A stretch of 64,000 nucleotides of DNA from CAYQJV01 sp964417925 (GTDB taxonomy: Bacteria > Hydrothermota > Tepidihabitantia > B3-TA06 > CAYQJV01), in the NCBI GenBank assembly GCA_964417925.1, contig CAYQJV010000003.1, positions 1-64,000 of the forward strand. The letters run 5' to 3'. A program made the position numbers and the translations under genes. Below are positions 24,051-32,642 of this stretch, one piece after another. The notes under the pieces are model-generated. The model worked only from the letters and a program-made list of their open reading frames with translations. It ran no database searches and was not told the origin of the DNA. Within the stretch, counting starts at the first letter, position 1. The number at the start of each line of letters is the position of its first letter.

Positions 24051-26893
24051 ATAAAAAAGGGATATTTTCTCTCTTCTACTTATGTGTTAAAGATAAACTT
24101 AAAAAAATTACTCCCTTTAAAAACACAATAAAAGTAAGGGACTGTCCCAATAGTTCCTTTTCCTTTTTTCTCTTAGCGGTTGAAAAATATCTTTCCTCTC
24201 CTGTGGTGTATTGTGGTAAGGAGGATGAGATAATCCTTATAGGAGAAGACCTAAGAGATATAGCCAGGGAAGTTTTTGTAGTGGGGGAGAGGGGTAAACT
24301 TTCGATGGTCTCCTGGTTCATTACCAGAAATAAAGGTATACTTCTCTTAAACGAGGAACTGCTTGATGAGGGGATAAAGGTTGAAAAGCAAGGAGAGATA
24401 TACTTGGAACCAGGAGTTAAAATGGAATTTGATTTTTTAATTCAATGGCTTTCAGAACATGGATACGAAAATGAAGATATTGTAACAGAGGAAAGAGAGT
24501 TTGCAGTAAGAGGTGGAATAGTAGATGTTTATCCTCCTTTATATAAAGCTCCTCTGAGGATTGAATTTGAAGGGGATGTTGTATCTTCCATAAGAAGTTT
24601 TGACCCTGTTACTCAGAGGTCTTGTAAAAAAGAAAATTTTGCAGAAATTCCTGTTGTATGTGTAGAGAAGGGAGATAGAACTGTGAAGGAATATCTTGAA
24701 GATTTTATAAAAATAAAAAAAGCAGATGAGGGGGTTTCGCTTGAACTTTACAATCCAGGTGTATTTATGGGAGATTTTGAAGCTATTGGGAAGTTTGCAG
24801 AAAAGAATAACCTATCCCTTTACTTTGTGGTTTCAGCAGAGGGGGCATCAACATACATAAAGAAAAAAATACCATCAGCAAAGGTAGTTGAGGAATTTTT
24901 ATCCGGTGGTTTTGTGGATTATATCCATAAATATGCGGTGATAACGGAAAAAGAACTCTTTGGGAGAACCAAGAAAAAAATACCAAAGGAGTTTAAAGGT
25001 TTAACTAAGGATGCACTTTACATGTTAAGGGAGGGGGATTATGTGGTGCATATAGACTATGGGATAGGGATTTTCAAAGGAATAAAAAGAATAGATGGGA
25101 AAAAAGACTTCATTGAAATTCACTATGCTGAGGAGGATAAACTGTTCGTTCCTGTTGAGCATATAGGGTTTATAGATAAATACATAGGGGCTACAGATAA
25201 ACCTCCCAAACTTACAAGACTTGGTACCACATCCTGGATAAACACAAAACAAAGGATAAGGAAAAAGATATGGGAGTATGCTGAGAATCTTTTAAAATTA
25301 TATGCAAAAAGAAAAATTGTAAAAGGACATGCTTTTGGGGAGCACAAAGAAGAGGCTGAATTTCTTTCCCTTTCCTTCCCTTATGAAGAGACGGCAGATC
25401 AACTTAAGGCAATAAAGGATGTAGAAAAAGATATGGAAAAGGAAAACCCAATGGAAAGAATAGTATGTGGGGACGTAGGGTATGGAAAAACAGAGGTGGC
25501 GGTGAGGGCATCTGCAAAAGCAGTGCTTGATGGAAAGCAGGTATGCATACTGGTTCCCACAACGATTCTTGCATTGCAACATTACCGAACATTTTTATCA
25601 AGACTTGCACCATTTCCATTTCGGATAGAGATGCTTTCAAGAATGGTGCCATCTAAGAAGAGGAGGGAAGTAATTTCAGGAATTGAGAGTGGAAAAGTAG
25701 ATATTGTGATAGGGACCCATGTCCTTCTTTCTGATAAAATAAAATTTAAAGATCTTGGGCTTTTAATAATAGATGAAGAGCATAGATTTGGAGTGAGACA
25801 GAAAGAAAGGATTAAGGAGTTAAAAGAAGATATAGATGTACTTTATCTCACAGCAACCCCAATTCCAAGAACCCTCTACATGGCTCTCTCAGGGTTGAGA
25901 GATATTTCAATCATAACAACCCCTCCCCCTGGAAGAAAAGATGTATACACCGAGATTACTTCATGGAATGAAGAGATAATAAAAGAATGGGTTTACAGAG
26001 AAAAGGCAAGAGGAGGGCTTGTGTTGTTTATACACAACCGAATAGAAACATTGCCTCGGGTTAAAAAAAGGCTTGAACAGATCCTTCCAGGAATAAAAAT
26101 AAGAACTGCCCATGGTAGAATGCCTGAAAACGAACTTGCAGCAGTTTATGATGACTTCTGCAAAAAGAAGTTTGATATGCTTCTCTCTACTGCAATTGTG
26201 GAAGCAGGGATTGATATTCCTGATCTCAATACAATAATTGTTGATAGGGCTGATACTTTTGGTATCGCGGATCTACATCAGTTAAGAGGGAGAGTTGGAA
26301 GAGGTAACAAAAAAGCCTATGCCCTGTTTATAGTTCCCAAAAGATTAACCGAAGAGGCAAGGAAAAGGATAGCGACAATAAAGATATACTCCTATCTTGG
26401 TTCGGGTTTTCAGATTGCTTTAAGAGATATGGAGATAAGAGGAGCAGGAAACATTCTTGGAACAGAGCAGCACGGACATATTCAACAGATAGGTCTTTCT
26501 CTCTATATGAAATTGCTGGAAGAAGCAGTAAAAATACTCAAGGGAGAAGAGATAAAGAAAGAACCACGACTTGATATAGGGATAAAGGCATTTATTCCTG
26601 AATCCTATGTCAAAAGTTCAGAAGATAGAATATCTCTTTACAAAAGGATGCTTTCTCTTGAGACACACAACGAAGTAGATGAAATAGAGGAAGAACTCAA
26701 GGATAGGTTTGGTCCAATACCTGAAGAGGTGAAGAATATCTTAAAAATAGCAAGGTTAAAGATAGAGGCTAAGAAAAAAGGGATAGAAAAAATTTATTTT
26801 AAGAATAACAGAATAAAAATCTTTACCCCCAAAAAAGTGATAGAAAAGGAAGGAAGTTTTGAATCTCTATTATCTCTTGTAAAGAACTTATAG
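24038..26893 (+). CDS. mfd: Transcription-repair coupling factor
   Basis: A 951-residue Mfd that removes RNA polymerase stalled at lesions and recruits UvrA. A reduced UvrB-like N-terminal part (1-~290) is followed by the CarD-like polymerase-interaction domain (~310-400, YVVHIDYGIGIFKGIKRI). The SF2 motor then carries Walker A GDVGYGKTEVA, DEEHRFGVRQKE, TATPIPRTLYM and QLRGRVGRGNKKAYAL. A C-terminal TRCF domain ends the protein. It is about 200 residues shorter than the E. coli protein, mostly at the N-terminus, as in many thermophilic and small-genome bacteria. ATG 24038 overlaps the acyltransferase gene. Confidence 0.96.
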   Translation: MDELNKKGIFSLFYLCVKDKLKKITPFKNTIKVRDCPNSSFSFFLLAVEKYLSSPVVYCGKEDEIILIGEDLRDIAREVFVVGERGKLSMVSWFITRNKGILLLNEELLDEGIKVEKQGEIYLEPGVKMEFDFLIQWLSEHGYENEDIVTEEREFAVRGGIVDVYPPLYKAPLRIEFEGDVVSSIRSFDPVTQRSCKKENFAEIPVVCVEKGDRTVKEYLEDFIKIKKADEGVSLELYNPGVFMGDFEAIGKFAEKNNLSLYFVVSAEGASTYIKKKIPSAKVVEEFLSGGFVDYIHKYAVITEKELFGRTKKKIPKEFKGLTKDALYMLREGDYVVHIDYGIGIFKGIKRIDGKKDFIEIHYAEEDKLFVPVEHIGFIDKYIGATDKPPKLTRLGTTSWINTKQRIRKKIWEYAENLLKLYAKRKIVKGHAFGEHKEEAEFLSLSFPYEETADQLKAIKDVEKDMEKENPMERIVCGDVGYGKTEVAVRASAKAVLDGKQVCILVPTTILALQHYRTFLSRLAPFPFRIEMLSRMVPSKKRREVISGIESGKVDIVIGTHVLLSDKIKFKDLGLLIIDEEHRFGVRQKERIKELKEDIDVLYLTATPIPRTLYMALSGLRDISIITTPPPGRKDVYTEITSWNEEIIKEWVYREKARGGLVLFIHNRIETLPRVKKRLEQILPGIKIRTAHGRMPENELAAVYDDFCKKKFDMLLSTAIVEAGIDIPDLNTIIVDRADTFGIADLHQLRGRVGRGNKKAYALFIVPKRLTEEARKRIATIKIYSYLGSGFQIALRDMEIRGAGNILGTEQHGHIQQIGLSLYMKLLEEAVKILKGEEIKKEPRLDIGIKAFIPESYVKSSEDRISLYKRMLSLETHNEVDEIEEELKDRFGPIPEEVKNILKIARLKIEAKKKGIEKIYFKNNRIKIFTPKKVIEKEGSFESLLSLVKNL

Positions 26894-26900
26894 GGTGCTT

Positions 26901-28163
26901 TTAAAAAATATATTTTCTGGGGTCTGTTATCCTTCCTTCAATGCATGATGCTGCAACTGTTGCAGGAGAGGCAAGGAATATCTCTGCTTCCTTTGCTCCC
27001 ATTCTTCCTTTGAAATTTCTATTGGATGTGGAAATCACAACCTCTTCCTCTGCGAGAACCCCTTGATGGGCTCCAAGACATGGACCACAACCAGGATTTA
27101 AGATAATAGCTCCTGCATCAACCAAGGTTTTTAAAATTCCTTGCTCCATCGCATCTTTGTACACCTCCCAAGATGCAGGTAGGATCAAAAGTCTAACATC
27201 AGAGTGAACCTTCTTGCCCTTAAGAATCTCTGCAGCAACCTTCAGGTCCTCAAGTCTTCCATTTGTGCATGTGCCTATAAGGCCTTGATTTATCTTTTTC
27301 CCTTCCCATTCCTTTACTGGATACACATTATCCACAGTATGGGGTACAGCAATTTGAGGTTCTAAGGATGATATATCAAACTCATATATATTTTCATACC
27401 TTGCATCAGGATCCGGGAGGATTATTTCATAATCCTTTTGTGCTCTGTGTTTTATCCATTCAATGGTCTTTTCATCCGGTGCAATAAATGCATTCTTTGC
27501 TCCCATTTCTGCTGCCATGTTGGAAAGGACCATTCTGGAAGAGATAGAAAACTCCTTCACTACATTTCCTGAAAACTCCACTGACTTATATGTTGCTCCA
27601 TCTGATTTTAACCTCCCTATGATATGGAGTATAACATCCTTTGCATAAACTCCAGAAGGTAATTTACCCTTTATCTCTATCTTTATACTTTCAGGAACTC
27701 TGAGCCATATCTCATCAATTGCCCAGAGTGCTGCAACTTCACTCCTTCCTATCCCTGCTGAAAATGCACCAAATGCTCCATAGGTGGTTGTATGAGAATC
27801 TGCTCCAAGGATCACAAGTCCAGGGAGTGCAAATCCTTTTTCAGATAGTACCTGATGGCATATTCCTCCTTGGCTATTTATGTCATAAAAGTTTTTTATA
27901 CCGTTTTTCTTAACAAATTCTCTTATAATCTTGTGATTTCTTGCATAATCAATGGATGCAGGAGGAACTACATGGTCAAGCACAATAACAACCTTTGAAG
28001 GATCTTTAACCTTTTCTCCCCCCATCTTTGAAAATGTTAGAGAAATTGATGCAGTGTTGTCATGTGACATCACAAAATCAGGTGATATGTAAACAATATC
28101 ACCTGATTTTACATCCTTTCCTGCCTTTTTTGAAAGTATCTTTTCTGCAAAAGTTTTGCCCAT
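26901..28163 (-). CDS. Aconitase-superfamily large subunit (LeuC/homoaconitase-like)
   Basis: A 420-residue [4Fe-4S] dehydratase of the LeuC type 2 length class. Cluster ligands are visible in GTCTNGR and NPGCGPCLGAH; GADSHTTTYGAFGAF and SNRNFKGRMGA are further family motifs. Such proteins isomerise isopropylmalate, homocitrate or related hydroxy-acids and normally need a separate small subunit (LeuD-type), which is not adjacent here. The company of citryl-CoA lyase raises the possibility of a citrate- or homocitrate-related substrate. Last gene of a four-gene minus-strand operon, 2 nt after the HD gene. Confidence 0.9.
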   Translation of the reverse strand: MGKTFAEKILSKKAGKDVKSGDIVYISPDFVMSHDNTASISLTFSKMGGEKVKDPSKVVIVLDHVVPPASIDYARNHKIIREFVKKNGIKNFYDINSQGGICHQVLSEKGFALPGLVILGADSHTTTYGAFGAFSAGIGRSEVAALWAIDEIWLRVPESIKIEIKGKLPSGVYAKDVILHIIGRLKSDGATYKSVEFSGNVVKEFSISSRMVLSNMAAEMGAKNAFIAPDEKTIEWIKHRAQKDYEIILPDPDARYENIYEFDISSLEPQIAVPHTVDNVYPVKEWEGKKINQGLIGTCTNGRLEDLKVAAEILKGKKVHSDVRLLILPASWEVYKDAMEQGILKTLVDAGAIILNPGCGPCLGAHQGVLAEEEVVISTSNRNFKGRMGAKEAEIFLASPATVAASCIEGRITDPRKYIF

Positions 28164-28165
28164 TT

Positions 28166-28711
28166 TTACCCCCTGAAAGGTTCAAAGTTGACAAAATCAG
28201 CATGATGAACTATTATTGCTTCAATTGTTCTTTTAACAAACTCTCCTTCTTTTGAATGAGAAGATATAATGTGAATAACCTGAGCAGGAAGCCCTACCTT
28301 ATAGGCTATTCCAGCTCCTGAGATGGGATGTCTTATCATCTCCCCGTTTTTGCTTTTTTTATAACTGTGTTCGTTCTTTTCGTATTCAAGTAATTTCCCT
28401 ACATCATGTAATAAAGCTCCTGCGATAAGGTAGTCTCTGTTGATTTTTACTTTATCTTTATACATTTCTTCCAATACCTCTGCTATCTTTAATGCAGTCT
28501 TGGTAACAGCCTTTGTATGTTCTATCAAGCTGAAAGGAGCAGGTTTTATAAGAAGGGTAAATGGAATCTTTTCAAGCTCATCAGGGGTAAAACATGATTC
28601 CTCTATTGCGATCTTCCAGCATTCTATTACTTTTTCTTTTAACTCATTATCCTTTATTTCTTCTATCTCTGGGAAAAGAGATTTTATTCTTTCCTTTAAT
28701 TTATTCATCAT
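28166..28711 (-). CDS. HD-domain hydrolase
   Basis: About 181 residues from ATG 28711, which is preceded by AGGAGA at good distance; the frame itself opens earlier at 28744. Metal ligands are seen in EHTKAV, LLHDVGKLLEYE, HPISGAG and HSKEG/VHHADF, so this is a complete HD phosphohydrolase of the small bacterial type. Substrate unknown; these enzymes may act on nucleotides or cyclic dinucleotides. It overlaps the citryl-CoA lyase gene by about 11 nt and is followed by the LeuC-like gene, an association with carbon metabolism that is not obvious from the family. Confidence 0.85.
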   Translation of the reverse strand: MMNKLKERIKSLFPEIEEIKDNELKEKVIECWKIAIEESCFTPDELEKIPFTLLIKPAPFSLIEHTKAVTKTALKIAEVLEEMYKDKVKINRDYLIAGALLHDVGKLLEYEKNEHSYKKSKNGEMIRHPISGAGIAYKVGLPAQVIHIISSHSKEGEFVKRTIEAIIVHHADFVNFEPFRG

Positions 28712-29474
28712 GTAGTTCTCCTGTGTATTTACAAGTTGTTGCATCTATCTTTCTCATGGGTTTTTGAGTTGTCTGTTCTTCATAAATATGAGCAACGAGT
28801 CCTGGAGTTCTTGCCATGATAAAAAATGCGTTACCTATTTCAGGTGGAAATCCAAGCTCACACAAAAGTGCTGCAATTGCTCCATCAACATTTACAGGAA
28901 GTTCCTTTCCTTTTAATTTTTTTATTGCATTCTTTATCAACAGAGCTATTTTCACATAATCTCCGTAAAATCCCTGTTCTTCTGCAATTTTAAATAGTTT
29001 TTGGGTTCTGGGATCGTTGGTATGGTATCTATGTCCAAAACCAAAAAGTTTTTCTTTTTTTTCAAGTTTTTCTTTTACGTACTCTTCTGTGGACTGCTCA
29101 AGAGATTTCTGTTCCTGTTGGCTCTTTCTTTTTATATCAAGATAATGTTTCATTGCACCTTCAATTGCTCCTCCATGATAGTTGTAGATTGCAAGTATTC
29201 CAGCAGCAAGCGAGGAATGCAGAGGGTTGCCTGTAGATGCAACGGTCCTTGCTGTAATGGTTGATGGAGGAGTAACTCCATGGTCAATTGAGGATAAGAG
29301 GATTGCATCAAGAATTTTCCGAATTCTTTCATCAGGAAGCTTACCAGTAAGGACAAGATATATTCCATCAACAAAACCGATTTCTCCCATTAATTTATCT
29401 ATTCGGTATCCTCTAACATATATTTTATTCGGTTCAACTTTTGTGATTTTCGTTTCCCAGTAATGTTCGTTCAT
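28701..29474 (-). CDS. Citryl-CoA lyase / citrate-synthase-like protein
   Basis: A 257-residue protein homologous to citrate synthase and to the C-terminal part of ATP-citrate lyase. HGVTPPSTITAR at 65-76 and GFGHRYHTNDPR at 145-156 carry the substrate-binding histidines and arginine; the catalytic aspartate is probably in NVDGAIAAL (~197). The short length and these motifs match the stand-alone citryl-CoA lyase of the reductive TCA cycle in Aquificales, which splits citryl-CoA into acetyl-CoA and oxaloacetate. The partner citryl-CoA synthetase is not in the window. Second gene in the operon after the regulator. Confidence 0.85.
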   Translation of the reverse strand: MNEHYWETKITKVEPNKIYVRGYRIDKLMGEIGFVDGIYLVLTGKLPDERIRKILDAILLSSIDHGVTPPSTITARTVASTGNPLHSSLAAGILAIYNYHGGAIEGAMKHYLDIKRKSQQEQKSLEQSTEEYVKEKLEKKEKLFGFGHRYHTNDPRTQKLFKIAEEQGFYGDYVKIALLIKNAIKKLKGKELPVNVDGAIAALLCELGFPPEIGNAFFIMARTPGLVAHIYEEQTTQKPMRKIDATTCKYTGELHDE

Positions 29475-29483
29475 TTTCCCCCC

Positions 29484-30098
29484 TCATTTTTCAAGGACTT
29501 TTCTTATTTCAGAGAGAAGATGACTTGGACTTTTTATTGGGGATTCAATATTTTCCAAGATCTCCTCTGCAGATTTTGTCTTTATTGTTAATCCCTTTAA
29601 TCTTTCATAAAGTGTATTTTTATCCACGGGAAAGTCAACTCCTTTTATTCTCCTCAGCACTTCAACACTCCAAGTAATTCCGAGACTTTCAGAAGCCTGT
29701 TGAAATGCGTGTATGAATACGGTTAAATTATCCCTTCCTTCTTTTATTTCTTTATAAGCAAGTTTTGCAAGCCCTCCTGCTGTGTGGGCTTTAATTGTTT
29801 TTTCCTGTAATTCTCCTTCTATTTTCTTCATTACAAGTTCTGGATCTGCTCTTAAGATATTCCTAACAGTCTGTCTTGTTAAACCAAGGAATTCTGCTAT
29901 TTCATCTTCTGTTTTGTAGGACTCCTCAGAAAGGACAATTGCATAGGATGCCTCCATTAAACTTGTTATCCAGGTAAGATTTCGTAGTTCAATCAACTTT
30001 CTTGGTCCTCCCAGTAATTCAAGGGCTTTTAAAAAAACTCTTATTGCAGTTGCATCTACATCAAACTCCCTTATTTCTTCAGGTTTGATTACCGGCAT
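29484..30098 (-). CDS. Helix-turn-helix regulator heading the citryl-CoA lyase operon
   Basis: A 204-residue protein from ATG 30098 (GGAGGTGAAG precedes it; GTG 30104 is within that site). Residues ~63-85 (YKTEDEIAEFLGLTRQTVRNIL) are a clear helix-turn-helix; the rest is helical and I do not recognise the family with confidence. It is transcribed from a strong promoter facing away from the small membrane protein gene, and the shared inverted repeat at 30140-30164 could be its own operator. Its position suggests that it regulates the citryl-CoA lyase operon. Confidence 0.6.
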   Translation of the reverse strand: MPVIKPEEIREFDVDATAIRVFLKALELLGGPRKLIELRNLTWITSLMEASYAIVLSEESYKTEDEIAEFLGLTRQTVRNILRADPELVMKKIEGELQEKTIKAHTAGGLAKLAYKEIKEGRDNLTVFIHAFQQASESLGITWSVEVLRRIKGVDFPVDKNTLYERLKGLTIKTKSAEEILENIESPIKSPSHLLSEIRKVLEK

Positions 30099-30119
30099 CT
30101 TCACCTCCGTTTTTAAGTT

Positions 30120-30147
30120 ATTATACTTTGCTGTATTCCTATGTCAA
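30120..30147 (-). promoter_or_regulatory. Promoter of the citryl-CoA lyase operon
   Basis: TTGACA (30147-30142), 16-nt spacer and TATAAT (30125-30120) on the minus strand, both consensus, followed by a short leader with GGAGG. Confidence 0.75.
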
Positions 30148-30164
30148 TATTCTTATTTGACATA
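30140..30164. promoter_or_regulatory. Inverted repeat joining two divergent -35 boxes
   Basis: TATGTCAA (30140-30147) and TTGACATA (30157-30164), 9 nt apart, form an exact inverted repeat that contains both -35 boxes. It may simply be two facing promoters, or an operator for the HTH protein. Confidence 0.6.
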
Positions 30165-30184
30165 ATACCTATGAGGGGTATAAT
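30157..30184 (+). promoter_or_regulatory. Promoter of the small membrane protein gene
   Basis: TTGACA (30157-30162), 16-nt spacer, TATAAT (30179-30184); AGGAGGAGGT follows before ATG 30204. Confidence 0.75.
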
Positions 30185-30203
30185 CTTAAAAATAGGAGGA
30201 GGT

Positions 30204-30425
30204 ATGGAAAAACTCAAGAGATACGGATGGGTGTTTGTGGTAGTTATGTTGGGAGTTGCAGGTGGTTATGCAATAGCCAGAGCAGAATGGGATTCTTCGG
30301 GTTCCTCTTCCTCTGACAGTTATACCCTTAAAAGAATAGAGAATCATCTTGAAAATATATCTGAAGAATTGAAAGAACTTAACCGTATTCTCAGAGATAT
30401 AAAAGATGAGATTAACAATAGATAA
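30204..30425 (+). CDS. Small single-span membrane protein with coiled coil
   Basis: 73 residues from ATG 30204, set by AGGAGGAGGT directly upstream (an earlier ATG at 30141 is inside the promoter region). A membrane helix spans ~8-26 (WVFVVVMLGVAGGYAIA), followed by a serine-rich link and a C-terminal amphipathic coiled coil (~45-73). I do not recognise a family. It has its own consensus promoter and lies between the divergent regulator and nrdJ. A membrane anchor or oligomerising adaptor role is possible, not shown. Confidence 0.7.
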   Translation: MEKLKRYGWVFVVVMLGVAGGYAIARAEWDSSGSSSSDSYTLKRIENHLENISEELKELNRILRDIKDEINNR

Positions 30426-30444
30426 GTTTTCAAATATAGAAAAA

Positions 30445-30472
30445 TTGACTTAACAATATAAAGGCATATAAT
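30445..30472 (+). promoter_or_regulatory. Promoter of nrdJ
   Basis: TTGACT (30445-30450), 16-nt spacer and TATAAT (30467-30472). The remaining leader of ~22 nt contains AAAGGAGGAATAAAAGG; it is far too short for a cobalamin riboswitch. Confidence 0.7.
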
Positions 30473-30501
30473 ATTTTATTCAGAAAGGAGGAATAAAAGG
30501 A

Positions 30502-32637
30502 ATGAAACACCCTGCAAAAATTAGAAAAAGAGATGGAAGGATAGTGGATTTTGACCAAGAAAAAATAACAAATGCGATATTTAAGGCTGCAAAGGCTGTA
30601 GGTGGTTCAAATTATGAACTTGCAAGGGAACTTTCTCGTAAAGTTGTTGAAATATTGAATGAAAAATATGGTGAAGATGGTATCCCCTCTGTTGAAGAGG
30701 TTCAAGATATCGTTGAAAAGGTTTTGATTGAAGAGGGTCATGCGAAGACTGCAAAGGCATATATTTTATACCGTAAGAAGAGGACAGAACTTAGAGAGGC
30801 AAAGCAGTTCTTTATAGGAGTTCCTGATGAACTTAAACTCTCTTTAAATGCTCTAAAGGTTCTTGAAAGGAGGTATTTGTTAAAGAATGAGAAGGGAGAA
30901 GTTATAGAGACTCCTGCTCAACTATTCAGAAGGGTTGCAAGGCACATTGCTTCTGCTGATTTGAACTACGACCCAAATGCAGATGTTAAAAAACTGGAGG
31001 ATGAGTTCTATGAGATGATGGTTAACTTTGAATTTCTCCCCAACTCTCCAACTCTAATGAATGCTGGAACAGAGCTTGGTCAACTTGCTGCATGCTTTGT
31101 TATTCCTGTGGAGGACTCTCTTGAGGCTATTTTTGAAGCAGTTAAGTATGCTGCTCTTATTCATAAAACAGGAGGAGGGACAGGATTTTCCTTTTCAAGA
31201 TTAAGACCAAAAAATGATGTGGTTAAAACCACAGGGGGAATTGCTTCAGGTCCTGTATCCTTTATGAGGGTTTTTGATGTTGCAACCGATGTGATAAAAC
31301 AAGGAGGGAGAAGAAGGGGAGCAAATATGGGGGTTCTGCGGGTTGACCATCCTGATATTTTAGAGTTTATAACTGCAAAGGAAAAGGAAGGGATGCTTAC
31401 AAACTTCAATATATCGGTTGCTGTTACCGATGAATTTATGCATGCAGTTGAAAAGGATGAGAACTATCCTTTGAGAAATCCAAGAACAGGGGAGGTGGTG
31501 CAGAAGATAAGAGCAAGAGATGTTTTTAATCTTATTGTGACAATGGCATGGAAAAATGGAGATCCGGGAATGATATTTATAGATAGAATAAATAGAGATA
31601 ACCCTACCCCTGCTCTTGGAGAGATAGAGGCAACAAATCCATGTGGAGAACAACCTTTACTTCCCTATGAAGCATGTAATCTTGGTTCCATAAACCTGTC
31701 AAAATTCGTAAATGGAGGAAAAATAGATTTTGAAAGGCTTGCAAAGGTTGTGCACAAGGCAGTGCACTTTCTTGATAATGTAATTGATAAAAGTAAGTAT
31801 CCATTAAAAAAGATTGAAGAAATGGTAAAAGGGAACAGGAAGATAGGTCTTGGAGTAATGGGATTTGCAGATATGCTTTTAAAACTTGGGATTCCTTATG
31901 ATTCTGAACAGGCACTTGAGACAGCTGAAAAGGTTATGCGTTTTATTAAAGAACAGGCAGAAAAGGCGACGATTGAACTTGCAAAAAAGAGAGGTCCTTT
32001 TCCAAACTTTGATAAAAGCGTTTACAAACAAAGAGGAGAACCTGAGAGGAGAAATGCCACTTTAACTACCATTGCTCCGACAGGCTCTATAAGCATAATT
32101 GCCAATACCTCTTCAGGAATAGAGCCTTTGTTTGCGGTTGTGTTTATAAGAAATGTAATGGAAGGTACAGAACTATTGGAGGTAAATCCAGTTTTTGAAC
32201 AGATTGCAAGAGAAAGGGGATTTTATTCTGAAAGGTTGATGAGGGAAATAGCAAGGACAGGTTCGGTTCAGAAGATTAAAGGAGTTCCAGGTGATGTAAA
32301 AAGGATATTTGTGACGGCCCATGAGATTGCTCCTAAATGGCATGTTCTGATGCAGGCAGCGTTTCAACGCTATGTGGATAATGCAGTTTCAAAAACCGTT
32401 AATCTTCCATATCATGCTACTCCAATGGATGTAGCTGATGTGTTCTGGCTTGCTTACAGAACAGGATGTAAAGGAATAACTGTTTATAGGGATAGGAGTA
32501 AACCTACCCAGGTTCTTTATCGTGGAGAAGTGAAAAAGAAAGGTTCAGTGTATGATTCTTTTGCAGAATCCCTATCCGAGAAATATTTTTCGGTTGATTC
32601 AGAGTATGCAGGTGGATGTCCTACCTGCAGTCTTTAA
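30502..32637 (+). CDS. nrdJ: Adenosylcobalamin-dependent (class II) ribonucleotide reductase
   Basis: A 711-residue class II ribonucleotide reductase, which makes dNTPs without oxygen by a cobalamin-generated thiyl radical. An ATP-cone (~1-95, KIRKRDGRIVDFDQEKI) precedes the catalytic barrel. The first redox cysteine is in AACFVIPVED, KTGGGTGFSFSRLRP is the glycine-rich loop and NPCGEQPLLPYEACNLGS holds the radical cysteine and glutamate. The C-terminal GGCPTC is the shuttle pair. Oxygen independence suits an anaerobic lifestyle. Monocistronic promoter; der follows after 5 nt. Confidence 0.97.
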   Translation: MKHPAKIRKRDGRIVDFDQEKITNAIFKAAKAVGGSNYELARELSRKVVEILNEKYGEDGIPSVEEVQDIVEKVLIEEGHAKTAKAYILYRKKRTELREAKQFFIGVPDELKLSLNALKVLERRYLLKNEKGEVIETPAQLFRRVARHIASADLNYDPNADVKKLEDEFYEMMVNFEFLPNSPTLMNAGTELGQLAACFVIPVEDSLEAIFEAVKYAALIHKTGGGTGFSFSRLRPKNDVVKTTGGIASGPVSFMRVFDVATDVIKQGGRRRGANMGVLRVDHPDILEFITAKEKEGMLTNFNISVAVTDEFMHAVEKDENYPLRNPRTGEVVQKIRARDVFNLIVTMAWKNGDPGMIFIDRINRDNPTPALGEIEATNPCGEQPLLPYEACNLGSINLSKFVNGGKIDFERLAKVVHKAVHFLDNVIDKSKYPLKKIEEMVKGNRKIGLGVMGFADMLLKLGIPYDSEQALETAEKVMRFIKEQAEKATIELAKKRGPFPNFDKSVYKQRGEPERRNATLTTIAPTGSISIIANTSSGIEPLFAVVFIRNVMEGTELLEVNPVFEQIARERGFYSERLMREIARTGSVQKIKGVPGDVKRIFVTAHEIAPKWHVLMQAAFQRYVDNAVSKTVNLPYHATPMDVADVFWLAYRTGCKGITVYRDRSKPTQVLYRGEVKKKGSVYDSFAESLSEKYFSVDSEYAGGCPTCSL

Positions 32638-32642
32638 AAATA

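Noticed and set aside
26894..26900. Terminator between converging mfd and the LeuC-like gene
   Set aside because: Only 7 nt lie between the stops and no hairpin was seen; the same holds for the other converging pairs.
30141..30203. Longer start at ATG 30141 for the small membrane protein
   Set aside because: That region contains the -35/-10 promoter boxes and the AGGAGGAGGT site before ATG 30204.
30425..30501. Possible cobalamin riboswitch ahead of the cobalamin-dependent nrdJ
   Set aside because: Only ~77 nt separate the genes and the promoter occupies 28 of them; no riboswitch elements fit.
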